Below are positions 7,049 to 13,053 of a DNA stretch of 15,728 nucleotides, in pieces. Within the stretch, counting starts at the first letter, position 1. Every line of letters starts with the position of its first letter. The stretch comes from DATGQT01 sp033720695 (lineage in GTDB: Bacteria > Bacteroidota > Rhodothermia > Rhodothermales > Rubricoccaceae): assembly GCA_033720695.1 (NCBI GenBank), contig JAWWCA010000069.1:1-15728 (forward strand). Direction: 5' to 3'. The notes beneath the pieces were generated by a model. That model was not told the origin of the DNA and did not search any database. It saw only the letters and a program-made list of their open reading frames with translations. The position numbers were made by a program, and so were the translations under genes.

Positions 7049-7978
7049 ATGGAAGTCGCCACCGCCCCCGCCACGACCACGACCGCGGAGCAGGCCTACC
7101 TCGACCTCGTCCGTCGCGTCCTCGACACCGGCGTCCGCAAGCAGAACCGGACCGGGACCGACACGATCGCTTCGTTCGCCGAGCACTACAGCGTGGACCT
7201 CGCCGAGGGCTACCCGCTCCTGACGACGAAGAAGGTCTACTTCGGCTCGATGCTGCGCGAGGTGCTGTGGTACCTCTCGGGCGAGGACCACATCCGCGAG
7301 CTCCGCCGGCACACCAAGATCTGGGACGCCTGGGCCGACGGCGACGGGAACCTCGAAACCGCCTACGGCCGCTTCTGGCGTCGCTTCCCGCTCCCCTCGG
7401 ACGGCGCCGCGCTCGGGGGCGAGGTCTGGGCCGACGCCGCCCACCCGAACGTCCGCCGAGAGCCGGATGGCACGCTCACGTTCGACCAGCTCGGCTACGT
7501 CGTGGACACGCTTCAGGCGGCCCCGATGAGCCGGCGCCTCGTCGTGAGCGCGTGGCACCCGGCCAACGCCGCCGTGAGCCGGCTCCCGCCGTGCCACTAC
7601 ACGTTCTGCTTCAACGTCGAGCCGGTGGCGGACGGCCCGGACCGGCTCCACTGCCACCTCACGCAGCGGAGCGCGGACCTCGCCCTCGGCGTCCCCTTCA
7701 ACCTCGCCTGCTACAGCCTCCTCACGATTGCGATCGCGCAGCGCGTGGGGATGCGGCCGGGGCGCTTCGCGCACACCCTCGTCGACGCCCACGTCTACGT
7801 CGACCACGTCGACGGGCTCGAGGCGCAGCTCGCGCGCGAGCCCTACCCGGCCCCGCGCCTCGCCGTTGCCCGCCACCCCGACGGGCGGCCCAAGGACCTC
7901 GACGACCTCGCGTTCGGGGACGTCACGCTCGACGGGTACCGGCACCACGAAGCCATCCGCTTCCCCGTCGCCGTCTGA
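7049..7978 (+). CDS. thyA: Thymidylate synthase
   Basis: ThyA methylates dUMP to dTMP using 5,10-methylenetetrahydrofolate, leaving dihydrofolate. The 309-residue product shows the family residues: phosphate-binding Arg in NRTGTDT (R34), the LLTTKKVYFGSMLREVLWYLSG block (57-78), catalytic Cys182 in LPPCHYTF, and the nucleotide-binding set QRSADLALGVPFN (206-218) and H248-Y250 in DAHVYVDH. It is longer than the 264-residue E. coli enzyme because of an insertion around residues 110-145, as seen in longer bacterial ThyA forms. An upstream ATG at 6983 is rejected because a promoter-like element lies between it and 7049 and the extra residues have no family match. folA begins 3 bases after the stop, forming a two-gene operon that regenerates tetrahydrofolate from the dihydrofolate made here. 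Confidence 0.96.
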   Translation: MEVATAPATTTTAEQAYLDLVRRVLDTGVRKQNRTGTDTIASFAEHYSVDLAEGYPLLTTKKVYFGSMLREVLWYLSGEDHIRELRRHTKIWDAWADGDGNLETAYGRFWRRFPLPSDGAALGGEVWADAAHPNVRREPDGTLTFDQLGYVVDTLQAAPMSRRLVVSAWHPANAAVSRLPPCHYTFCFNVEPVADGPDRLHCHLTQRSADLALGVPFNLACYSLLTIAIAQRVGMRPGRFAHTLVDAHVYVDHVDGLEAQLAREPYPAPRLAVARHPDGRPKDLDDLAFGDVTLDGYRHHEAIRFPVAV

Positions 7979-7981
7979 GCC

Positions 7982-8509
7982 GTGGCCGAGGTCGTCCTCA
8001 TCGCGGCGGTGGCCGAGGCCAACCGCGTCATCGGCGACGGGCTGGACCTCCCGTGGCGCATCCCGGCCGACCTCCGGCGCTTCAAGCGGCTCACGCTCGG
8101 CCACCCCGTCGTCATGGGGCGGCGGACGTTCGAGAGCCTGCTCCACCAGTTCGGCGGGCCGCTGAAGGACCGCGACAACGTCGTCCTCACGCGCCACCCG
8201 CTGCACGTGGACCACGCCAACGTCCACATCTACTCGTCGCTCGACGCGGCCCTCGGCGCCTTCGCCGACCGCGAGCGGGTGTTCCTCGGGGGCGGGGCGA
8301 GCGTCTACGAGGCCGGGCTCCCGCTCGCCGACCGGCTGGAGCTGACGCTCGTCGAGGGCGCCTTCTCGGGCGACACGGTCTTCCCGCCGTACGAGCACAT
8401 GACCGAGGGCCCGGAGGCCTCGTTCGAGCGGGTGGCGTGCGAGCGGCACGCCGCCGACGGGGACGTGCCGGCCTTCCGCTTCGAGACGTACCGGCGCCGC
8501 CCGGTGTAG
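7982..8509 (+). CDS. folA: Dihydrofolate reductase
   Basis: FolA reduces dihydrofolate to tetrahydrofolate with NADPH and so completes the cycle with ThyA. The 175-residue protein carries the expected blocks: IAAVAEANRVIGDG, LPWRIPADLRRFKRLT with the active-site acid D30, HPVVMGRRTFESL for NADPH binding, and the FLGGGASVYE glycine motif at 101-110. The start is a GTG at 7982, 3 bases after the thyA stop and without its own Shine-Dalgarno sequence, so translation probably depends on thyA. Between the substrate-binding block and the VVLT strand there is a short insertion (LLHQFGGPLKDRDN) of the kind found in several Bacteroidota enzymes. Length is usual for the family. Confidence 0.95.
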   Translation: MAEVVLIAAVAEANRVIGDGLDLPWRIPADLRRFKRLTLGHPVVMGRRTFESLLHQFGGPLKDRDNVVLTRHPLHVDHANVHIYSSLDAALGAFADRERVFLGGGASVYEAGLPLADRLELTLVEGAFSGDTVFPPYEHMTEGPEASFERVACERHAADGDVPAFRFETYRRRPV

Positions 8510-8516
8510 CGGCGCC
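8493..8516 (+). terminator. Hairpin over the folA stop codon
   Basis: GGCGCCGC (8493-8500) pairs perfectly with GCGGCGCC (8509-8516) around an 8-base loop; the folA TAG is at 8507-8509. No T tract follows. It may end the thyA-folA transcript or protect its 3' end. Confidence 0.35.
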
Positions 8517-8525
8517 GCGGGGCCC

Positions 8526-8533
8526 TATCTTCG
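8526..8533 (+). promoter_or_regulatory. Putative -7 element of the isoaspartyl peptidase gene
   Basis: TATCTTCG begins 29 bases before ATG 8555, matching TAnnTT in sequence and the same spacing seen before thyA and the UbiA gene. No good -33 TTTG is visible about 20 bases upstream, where the folA hairpin lies. Confidence 0.35.
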
Positions 8534-8554
8534 GCCGGTCCCCCACTGCCTCCC

Positions 8555-9556
8555 ATGCTGCGCCTGCTCTTCGCCCTCGCCCTGCTCCCTGCCGCTGTGA
8601 GCGCCCAGCCTGCCGACCCCGTCGTCCTCGTCGTCCACGGTGGCGCCGGGACCATGCGCCGCGCCAGCATGACGCCGGAGACGGCGACGGCCATCCGCGC
8701 GGCCCAGGACTCGGCCCTCCAGGCCGGCTACGACGCGGTCCAGGCCGGCCGGCCGGCCCTCGACGCCGTCGTCGCGGCCGTCGAGGTGCTGGAGGACGAC
8801 CCCCACTTCAACGCCGGACGGGGCGGCGTCTTCGCGGCCGACGGGACCGTCCGCCACGACGCCTCGATCATGGACGGCGCGACGGGGCTGGCCGGCGCCT
8901 CCGCGGGCACGATGCACGTCCGCCACCCCATCCGCCTCGCGCGCGCCGTCATGGAGCACTCGCCGCACGTCCTCCTCGCCGAGGAGGGGGCCGAGGAGTT
9001 CGCCCTGCTCCACGGCCTCGAGCTCGTCCCGAACCGGTGGTTCCACACCGAGGGCCGCCGGGCGGCGCTCGAGCGCGTGCAGCGCCGCGAGCGCGAGGCG
9101 CAGGGCGCCCTCCTGCGGGAGCCCGAGCCCTGGCAGATGACCGGCACCGTCGGCGCCGTGGCCCGGGACCAGGCGGGCCGCCTCGCCGCCGGCACCTCGA
9201 CGGGCGGGATGACCAACAAGCGCTGGGGCCGCGTCGGCGACTCCCCCATCATCGGGGCTGGCACCTACGCCGACGACGCGGCGTGCGGCGTGAGCTCGAC
9301 CGGTCACGGCGAGTACTTCATCCGCCTCGCCATCGCCCACGACATCGTGGCGCGGGCGAAGTATGCGGGGCAGCCGTGTGTGGAGGCCGCCGAGGCCGTC
9401 ATCCACGAGACCCTCGCCGAGGCCGGCGGCACCGGCGGCGTCATCGTGCTCGACCGCGAGGGGAACGTGGCGATGCCGTTCAACACCGAGGGGATGTACC
9501 GCGGGTTCATCACGCAGAGCGGCGCGGTCACCGTCGCGCTGTACGGCGACGAGTGA
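8555..9556 (+). CDS. Exported isoaspartyl peptidase/L-asparaginase (Ntn-hydrolase, plant type)
   Basis: The 333-residue protein belongs to the IaaA/plant-type asparaginase family. These enzymes are made as a precursor, cut themselves into two subunits, and hydrolyse isoaspartyl dipeptides or asparagine. The hallmark strand VVHGGAGTM is at 27-34, and NAGRGGVFAADG is at 86-97. The cleavage site is in MTGTVGAVARD, where T198 would become the N-terminal nucleophile of the beta subunit. Supporting residues are in GTSTGGMTNKRWGRVGDSPIIGAGTYAD (about 213-240) and GTGGVIVLD (292-300). A signal peptide is evident (MLRLLFALALLPAAVSA, cleavage likely before Q18), so the enzyme should act in the periplasm or outside. 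The TGA stop overlaps the next gene's GTG start as GTGA, which implies translational coupling. Relative asparaginase and isoaspartyl peptidase activity cannot be told from sequence. Confidence 0.92.
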   Translation: MLRLLFALALLPAAVSAQPADPVVLVVHGGAGTMRRASMTPETATAIRAAQDSALQAGYDAVQAGRPALDAVVAAVEVLEDDPHFNAGRGGVFAADGTVRHDASIMDGATGLAGASAGTMHVRHPIRLARAVMEHSPHVLLAEEGAEEFALLHGLELVPNRWFHTEGRRAALERVQRREREAQGALLREPEPWQMTGTVGAVARDQAGRLAAGTSTGGMTNKRWGRVGDSPIIGAGTYADDAACGVSSTGHGEYFIRLAIAHDIVARAKYAGQPCVEAAEAVIHETLAEAGGTGGVIVLDREGNVAMPFNTEGMYRGFITQSGAVTVALYGDE

Positions 9557-10176
9557 GCGCGCCCTACGACCCGGCCGAGGCCGCGGCCGCCCTCGCCGAG
9601 GCCGACCCCGTGCTCGGGGCGCTTATCGCGGACGTGGGACCCTGCACGCTCGCGCCTCGGAACCAGGCGCCCTTCCCGTACCTCCTCCGCGCCGTCGTGT
9701 ACCAGCAACTCGCCGGCAAGGCGGCCGCCACGATCCACGGCCGCGTCCTCACCCTCTTCGACGGGGCGCCCACGCCCGAGGCCCTGCTCGCCCTCCCCGA
9801 CGAGCCGCTCCGCGGCGCGGGCCTCTCGCGCAACAAGCTCGCCGCCCTCCGCGACCTCGCGGCCAAGATCCTCGACGGCACCGTGCCGGCCGACCTCGAC
9901 GCGCTCCGCCCCCTCTCGGACGACGAGATCGTACAGCGCCTGACGGCCGTGCGAGGGGTGGGGCCGTGGACCGCCGAGATGCTGCTCATCTTCGACCTCG
10001 GCCGGCCCGACGTGCTGCCCATCACCGACCTCGGCGTCCGCAGCGGCTTCCGCCTCCTCCACGGCCTCGACGATCTGCCGGCGCCCGCCGCACTCCGCGC
10101 GCACGGGGAGCGGTGGCGCCCGTGGCGGAGCGTCGCTGCGTGGTACCTCTGGCGCGCCGCCGACCGCGGGCGCTGA
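9553..10176 (+). CDS. alkA: DNA-3-methyladenine glycosylase of the AlkA/HhH-GPD family
   Basis: This 207-residue helix-hairpin-helix DNA glycosylase removes alkylated purines in base excision repair. The family pattern is clear: PFPYLLRAVVYQQLAGKAA (41-59), GLSRNKLAALRDLA (90-103), the HhH motif LTAVRGVGPWTAEMLLIF (130-147), and the catalytic aspartate D159 in LPITDLGVRSG. The length equals the single-domain AlkA-like proteins (about 200-215 residues), which lack the N-terminal domain of E. coli AlkA. The start is a GTG at 9553 that overlaps the TGA of the peptidase gene by 3 bases; no Shine-Dalgarno sequence is present, so coupled translation is likely. A small hairpin (CCGCC 10180-10184 with GGCGG 10193-10197) follows the stop. 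No Cys-rich iron-sulfur motif is present, so it is not a MutY/Nth-type enzyme. Confidence 0.93.
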   Translation: MSAPYDPAEAAAALAEADPVLGALIADVGPCTLAPRNQAPFPYLLRAVVYQQLAGKAAATIHGRVLTLFDGAPTPEALLALPDEPLRGAGLSRNKLAALRDLAAKILDGTVPADLDALRPLSDDEIVQRLTAVRGVGPWTAEMLLIFDLGRPDVLPITDLGVRSGFRLLHGLDDLPAPAALRAHGERWRPWRSVAAWYLWRAADRGR

Positions 10177-10276
10177 GGGCCGCCGGACCGAAGGCGGGGT
10201 TAGATCGCGCAGCGGCGAGGTGTCAGTACGCGTACCCCCACGACGCGCCCTGGCCCTCCGACCCGAGCCCGCCGTC

Positions 10277-10732
10277 ATGCCCCTGCCCGCTTGCCGCGCT
10301 CTGCTCGTCCTCCTGCTCGTCTCCTCGGTTCCCCGGCTGGCCGCGCAGCCTCTCGCCGACACCCTCATCACCTGGCGGGGCTACAGCCAGGAGCGTGAGG
10401 CCCGCGTCCGCCTCTTCGCGAGCGGCGACGAGCGCCGCCCCCACACCGTCGTCGTGGACGAGCGGGCCGACGGCGCCCGGAGCCCCGTGACCGACGAGGT
10501 CCGCTACGTCGCCGAGACGATTGGGCGCACGTTCGGCTTCGACCCCGTCGCGGCCACGTTCGTCTTCCGGTTTACCGCCGCGGCGTTCGTGCCCGCCGCC
10601 GAGGACGGCGGGAAGGCTCTCCTGCTCCGCGCCACCTTCCGGCGCGGCGCCTCCGGCGACCTCAACGCGCCGTCGTGGCGTGTCCTCAGCCGCGACGCGC
10701 TCGCGGAGCTCACCGACCGGGCGCTCTACTAG
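10277..10732 (+). CDS. Hypothetical exported protein (151 residues)
   Basis: I recognise no family. The start at 10277 gives a clean signal peptide, MPLPACRALLVLLLVSSVPR followed by LAAQ, with cleavage likely before Q24 or P25. An upstream ATG at 10220 would add 19 basic residues before it and is less likely. The mature part is about 127 residues, with no transmembrane helix, no lipobox and no Cys outside the signal peptide. It contains EVRYVAETIGRTFGFDPVAA and a probable beta-strand pair, ATFVFRFTAAAF and KALLLRATFRRG. It is likely a small periplasmic or secreted beta-rich protein. It follows alkA by 100 bases and precedes the tandem-HTH gene by 200 bases, so it is probably transcribed alone. 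TAGATCG near 10201 is a poor promoter candidate. Confidence 0.75.
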   Translation: MPLPACRALLVLLLVSSVPRLAAQPLADTLITWRGYSQEREARVRLFASGDERRPHTVVVDERADGARSPVTDEVRYVAETIGRTFGFDPVAATFVFRFTAAAFVPAAEDGGKALLLRATFRRGASGDLNAPSWRVLSRDALAELTDRALY

Positions 10733-10920
10733 CCGAAGGCGCGGGAGCCGGCCCCGCCAGGAGCCCCCCGCGGCGAGCCCCTCGTGGTCATCCGGGCGGT
10801 GTGGCGGGTACCCCACGCACCATGCCGCCCCGCGGCGGATCGGCCGCCCCGCGCCGAGCGATGGGAGGATCAAACGGCCGCCGTACGCGTGGAAGAGAAA
10901 ACCGTCGCAACAACTTTCTG

Positions 10921-10926
10921 AAGGAG
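10921..10926 (+). promoter_or_regulatory. Strong Shine-Dalgarno sequence of the tandem-HTH gene
   Basis: AAGGAG lies 6 bases before ATG 10933, an ideal spacing. It is the only strong ribosome binding site in the window and fixes the start of the gene. Confidence 0.8.
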
Positions 10927-10932
10927 CGCTCG

Positions 10933-11349
10933 ATGGCCCGATTCCCCATGGCGGACGCCACCGAAGACATCACCGATGCCAAGCAGCTCGTGCTCGACGA
11001 GCTCTCGGAGGCCGTCTGCATCTCGAAGCAAACCCTCGTGAGCTGGACCGACCGCGGCCTCATCGAGGCGTCCCTCGACTGGGGGATCTCGAACGAGAAC
11101 GAGGAGCTCCGCCTCATCAACATCTCCCCCTCCTCCCTCGACTTCCTCCGCGGGTTCGCTGAGGAGTACCGGAACGACACCGTCTCGCGGACGGAGGCCC
11201 GCCGGCTGCTCAAGCTCATCGACCGGAACCAGGTGCAGCGTCTGATCCGTCAGGGGAGCATCAAGGCCAAAAAGATCAAGGGCGAGACGCGTGTGAGCGT
11301 CGGCAGCGTGGAGGACTACCTCCGCGAGTTGGAAGCACCGCAGGACTGA
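10933..11349 (+). CDS. Small DNA-binding protein with two tandem MerR/excisionase-like HTH modules
   Basis: The 138-residue product has two copies of a winged helix-turn-helix-like unit. Module 1 covers about residues 18-77: ELSEAVCISKQTLVSWTDRG, a short wing (LIEASLDWG...ELRLINIS) and a helix SSLDFLRGFAEEY. Module 2 covers about 81-134: SRTEARRLLKLIDRNQVQRL, IRQGSIKAKKIKGETRVSVG and SVEDYLREL. The layout (helix, turn, recognition helix with W/R-x-x-x-G, wing, then a Ser/Val-x-x-x-L helix) is that of MerR N-terminal and HTH_17/excisionase domains. There is no effector domain, so it may act as an architectural or repressor protein that binds two half sites. The Ile/Lys/Asn-rich composition is less biased than that of neighbours, and the 40 bases before it are unusually A-rich. 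A strong terminator follows 23 bases after the stop. Targets unknown; family-level call only. Confidence 0.75.
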   Translation: MARFPMADATEDITDAKQLVLDELSEAVCISKQTLVSWTDRGLIEASLDWGISNENEELRLINISPSSLDFLRGFAEEYRNDTVSRTEARRLLKLIDRNQVQRLIRQGSIKAKKIKGETRVSVGSVEDYLRELEAPQD

Positions 11350-11372
11350 CCCCCGCGGGCTCCCCTCATCGT

Positions 11373-11404
11373 GCGCGCCGCCGGGTTCGGTCCCGGCGGC
11401 GCGC
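11373..11404 (+). terminator. Strong hairpin terminator after the tandem-HTH gene
   Basis: GCGCGCCGCCGGG (11373-11385) pairs perfectly with CCCGGCGGCGCGC (11392-11404), a 13-bp stem with loop TTCGGT, followed by GTTCGTTCGG, a poor T tract. It separates the HTH gene from the prenyltransferase gene. Confidence 0.6.
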
Positions 11405-11417
11405 GTTCGTTCGGCGG

Positions 11418-11425
11418 TAGCTTCC
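11418..11425 (+). promoter_or_regulatory. Putative -7 element of the UbiA-family gene
   Basis: TAGCTTCC starts 30 bases before ATG 11448, the same distance as the elements before thyA and the peptidase gene. The -33 position falls inside the preceding terminator stem and shows no TTTG. Confidence 0.3.
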
Positions 11426-11447
11426 GGCGCGTCCCCGCCTTGCGCCG

Positions 11448-12338
11448 ATGCCGCTCCTCCGCACCGCCGCTGCCCTCCTGCGCCTTCTGCGCCCCCTCAA
11501 CTTCGCGCTCTTCCTGGCGGGCGTGGCGCTCGGTGCACTCCTCGCGGGCGGCGCGGCGGCGTTCGCCGGCGGGGTCGTCGGCCGGGTGCTGCTCGCGATG
11601 GCCTCGGCCGCGCTCATCGGGGGGGCGGCGAACGCGGTCAACGACGTGTACGACCTCGCCATCGACCGCGTGAACCGTCCCCGCCGGCCCCTCCCCTCGG
11701 GGCTGGTCTCCGTCCGCGCGGCGTGGGCGCTGTGGGCCGTGCTCACGGGCTTGGGCGTGGTCCTCGGCGGGCTCGTCTCCCCCCTCCATGGGGCTCTGGC
11801 CGCCGGCTCCGCAGCTCTCCTCTGGGCCTACAGCGCGCGGCTCAAACGCTCGCCCGGATGGGGAAACCTCGCCGTCGCTGCCGTCCTCGGGCTCGCCATC
11901 CTGTACGGGGGGCTCGCCGCGCACGCGTCGCCGGGAGCGGCGTGGCTCGGCGCCGCGTTCGCGTTCCTGACGACGCTCGCCCGCGAGGTGGTCAAAGACA
12001 TCGAGGACGCGGCGGGCGACGCGGCGGAGGGGGCGCGGACGCTGCCGCTTCGATGGGGCCGGCGGCCGGCTGCTGCCTTCGCGCTCGTCCTCATCTTCGT
12101 GACCCTCTTCGCACTGCCGGTGCCCGCGTTCGCAGGGCTCGGCACCGTGTTCCTCGCGCTCGCGCTCCCCGTCGCCGCCGCCCTACTCGGTGCGGCCTGG
12201 GCCCTCCTCGCTGCCGATGCCGCCGCGCCGACCGATGCCGACGCGGTGTGGCGAACGGGCGCGGCGCGCGCGAGCGCCTGGCTCAAGGGCGCGATGGTGG
12301 TGGGCGTCGTCGCGCTTGCCTTGGCGAGGCTGGGGTAG
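11448..12338 (+). CDS. UbiA-family prenyltransferase, membrane-bound
   Basis: The 296-residue integral membrane protein transfers a polyprenyl chain from its diphosphate to an acceptor. The first Asp-rich motif is N65-D66-x-x-D69-x-x-x-D73 (NDVYDLAID), followed by RVNRPRRPLPSG. The YxxxxK element is YSARLK (128-133), and the second motif is REVVKDIEDAAGD (179-191) with D184, D187 and D191. About eight or nine hydrophobic helices cover the rest, as expected for the fold. The second motif (REVVKDIEDxxGD) is the version seen in geranylgeranylglyceryl-phosphate-type UbiA proteins and their Bacteroidota homologues rather than in UbiA or MenA proper. The acceptor is not identifiable from context, as no quinone, heme or carotenoid genes are adjacent. 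It could act in quinone, lipid or pigment biosynthesis. It has no Shine-Dalgarno sequence and appears to be transcribed alone. Confidence 0.9.
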   Translation: MPLLRTAAALLRLLRPLNFALFLAGVALGALLAGGAAAFAGGVVGRVLLAMASAALIGGAANAVNDVYDLAIDRVNRPRRPLPSGLVSVRAAWALWAVLTGLGVVLGGLVSPLHGALAAGSAALLWAYSARLKRSPGWGNLAVAAVLGLAILYGGLAAHASPGAAWLGAAFAFLTTLAREVVKDIEDAAGDAAEGARTLPLRWGRRPAAAFALVLIFVTLFALPVPAFAGLGTVFLALALPVAAALLGAAWALLAADAAAPTDADAVWRTGAARASAWLKGAMVVGVVALALARLG

Positions 12339-12357
12339 GGCGCCGCGCCCGGTCGAA

Positions 12358-12378
12358 GGAGGGGTCGGCCGCCCCTCC
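12358..12378 (+). terminator. Hairpin after the UbiA-family gene
   Basis: GGAGGGG (12358-12364) pairs with CCCCTCC (12372-12378) around TCGGCCG, 20 bases after the stop. There is no T tract, so it is a GC-rich terminator candidate of moderate strength. Confidence 0.4.
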
Positions 12379-12404
12379 CGAACGATTCACCCGCCCTCGT
12401 CCCG

Positions 12405-12411
12405 TACTTTG
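12405..12411 (+). promoter_or_regulatory. Putative -7 element of the sigma factor gene
   Basis: TACTTTG at 12405-12411 is close to TAnnTTTG with one base missing, 55 bases before ATG 12460. No convincing -33 TTTG is seen. If the sigma factor regulates itself, a different, ECF-type promoter may exist that I cannot recognise. Confidence 0.35.
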
Positions 12412-12459
12412 TGACCCCGCCCGGCGTTGCGGCGGCTAACCCGTTGAACCGTCATCTGC

Positions 12460-13011
12460 ATGGCTCCCTTCGATCCGGAGGTTGTAGCGCGCGCCCAGCG
12501 CGGCGACGAAGACGCCCGGACGCGTCTCCTCGCAGCGCTCGAGCCGATCCTCCGTGCCTTCTTCACCAGCCGGATCGGCCGTGGGCCCGACGTGGATGAC
12601 CTCGTGCAGAACGCGCTCATCCGTGTCCACCGCGGCCTCGACGCCCTCCAGCAGCCCGACCGCCTCAAAGCCTTCGCCATGAAAGCGGCCCTCTTCGAGT
12701 TGCAGGACTTCTACCGGGGGCGCTACTCCGCCCGCGAGGCGCTCTACGACCCCGACCTGCCCCCGGCCGACCCGCGGGGAACGGAGTCGGCCGGCCTCCA
12801 GGTGGACCTCGAACGTGCCATGACCGTGCTCACCGATCACGCGCGCCGCATCCTCGAGCTCCGCGAGCTCGGCTACCCCTACGCCGAGATCGCGGAGATG
12901 CTCGACACCACCGAGGCCGCCGTGAAGATGCAGGTCAAGCGCGCGTTCGCACGCCTCCGCGACGCGCTGACCGCCCTCGTGCTGGCCTTGATGACGCACC
13001 CCCTGACCTGA
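12460..13011 (+). CDS. ECF (sigma-70 family) RNA polymerase sigma factor, FecI-like
   Basis: The 183-residue protein has the two-domain architecture of extracytoplasmic-function sigma factors. Region 2 covers about residues 20-92, with DVDDLVQNALIRVHRGLDAL (44-63) matching the region 2.1-2.2 DDLxQxxxxxxxR pattern and AFAMKAALFELQDFYRGRYS (71-90) in the 2.3-2.4 position. Region 4 covers about 115-172, with the helix-turn-helix ELRELGYPYAEIAEMLDTTEAAVKMQVKRA at 133-162 (ELGYPYAEIAEML then the recognition helix TEAAVKMQVKRAFARL). Its downstream partner is a FecR-like membrane anti-sigma factor 42 bases away, followed by a TonB-dependent receptor, so it probably transcribes the receptor or related uptake genes on ligand binding. 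The start at 12460 lacks a Shine-Dalgarno sequence but matches the family N terminus. Subgroup assignment is inferred mainly from context. Confidence 0.92.
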   Translation: MAPFDPEVVARAQRGDEDARTRLLAALEPILRAFFTSRIGRGPDVDDLVQNALIRVHRGLDALQQPDRLKAFAMKAALFELQDFYRGRYSAREALYDPDLPPADPRGTESAGLQVDLERAMTVLTDHARRILELRELGYPYAEIAEMLDTTEAAVKMQVKRAFARLRDALTALVLALMTHPLT

Positions 13012-13053
13012 CTCTGTCCTGAAGGGCCTCGCGCCCACAGCCACCCCCGAGCC

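Noticed and set aside
7267..9552. Plus-strand open frame upstream of and fused in frame to the AlkA-type glycosylase (starting at 7267)
   Set aside because: It overlaps thyA, folA and the peptidase gene in another frame and reads as Arg/Pro/Ala repeats. The glycosylase domain begins only after the GTG at 9553.
10794..10830. Riboswitch or structured RNA upstream of the tandem-HTH gene
   Set aside because: The GGGCGG/CCGCCC and inner pairings are short and typical of GC-rich sequence, and no known riboswitch core motif is recognisable.
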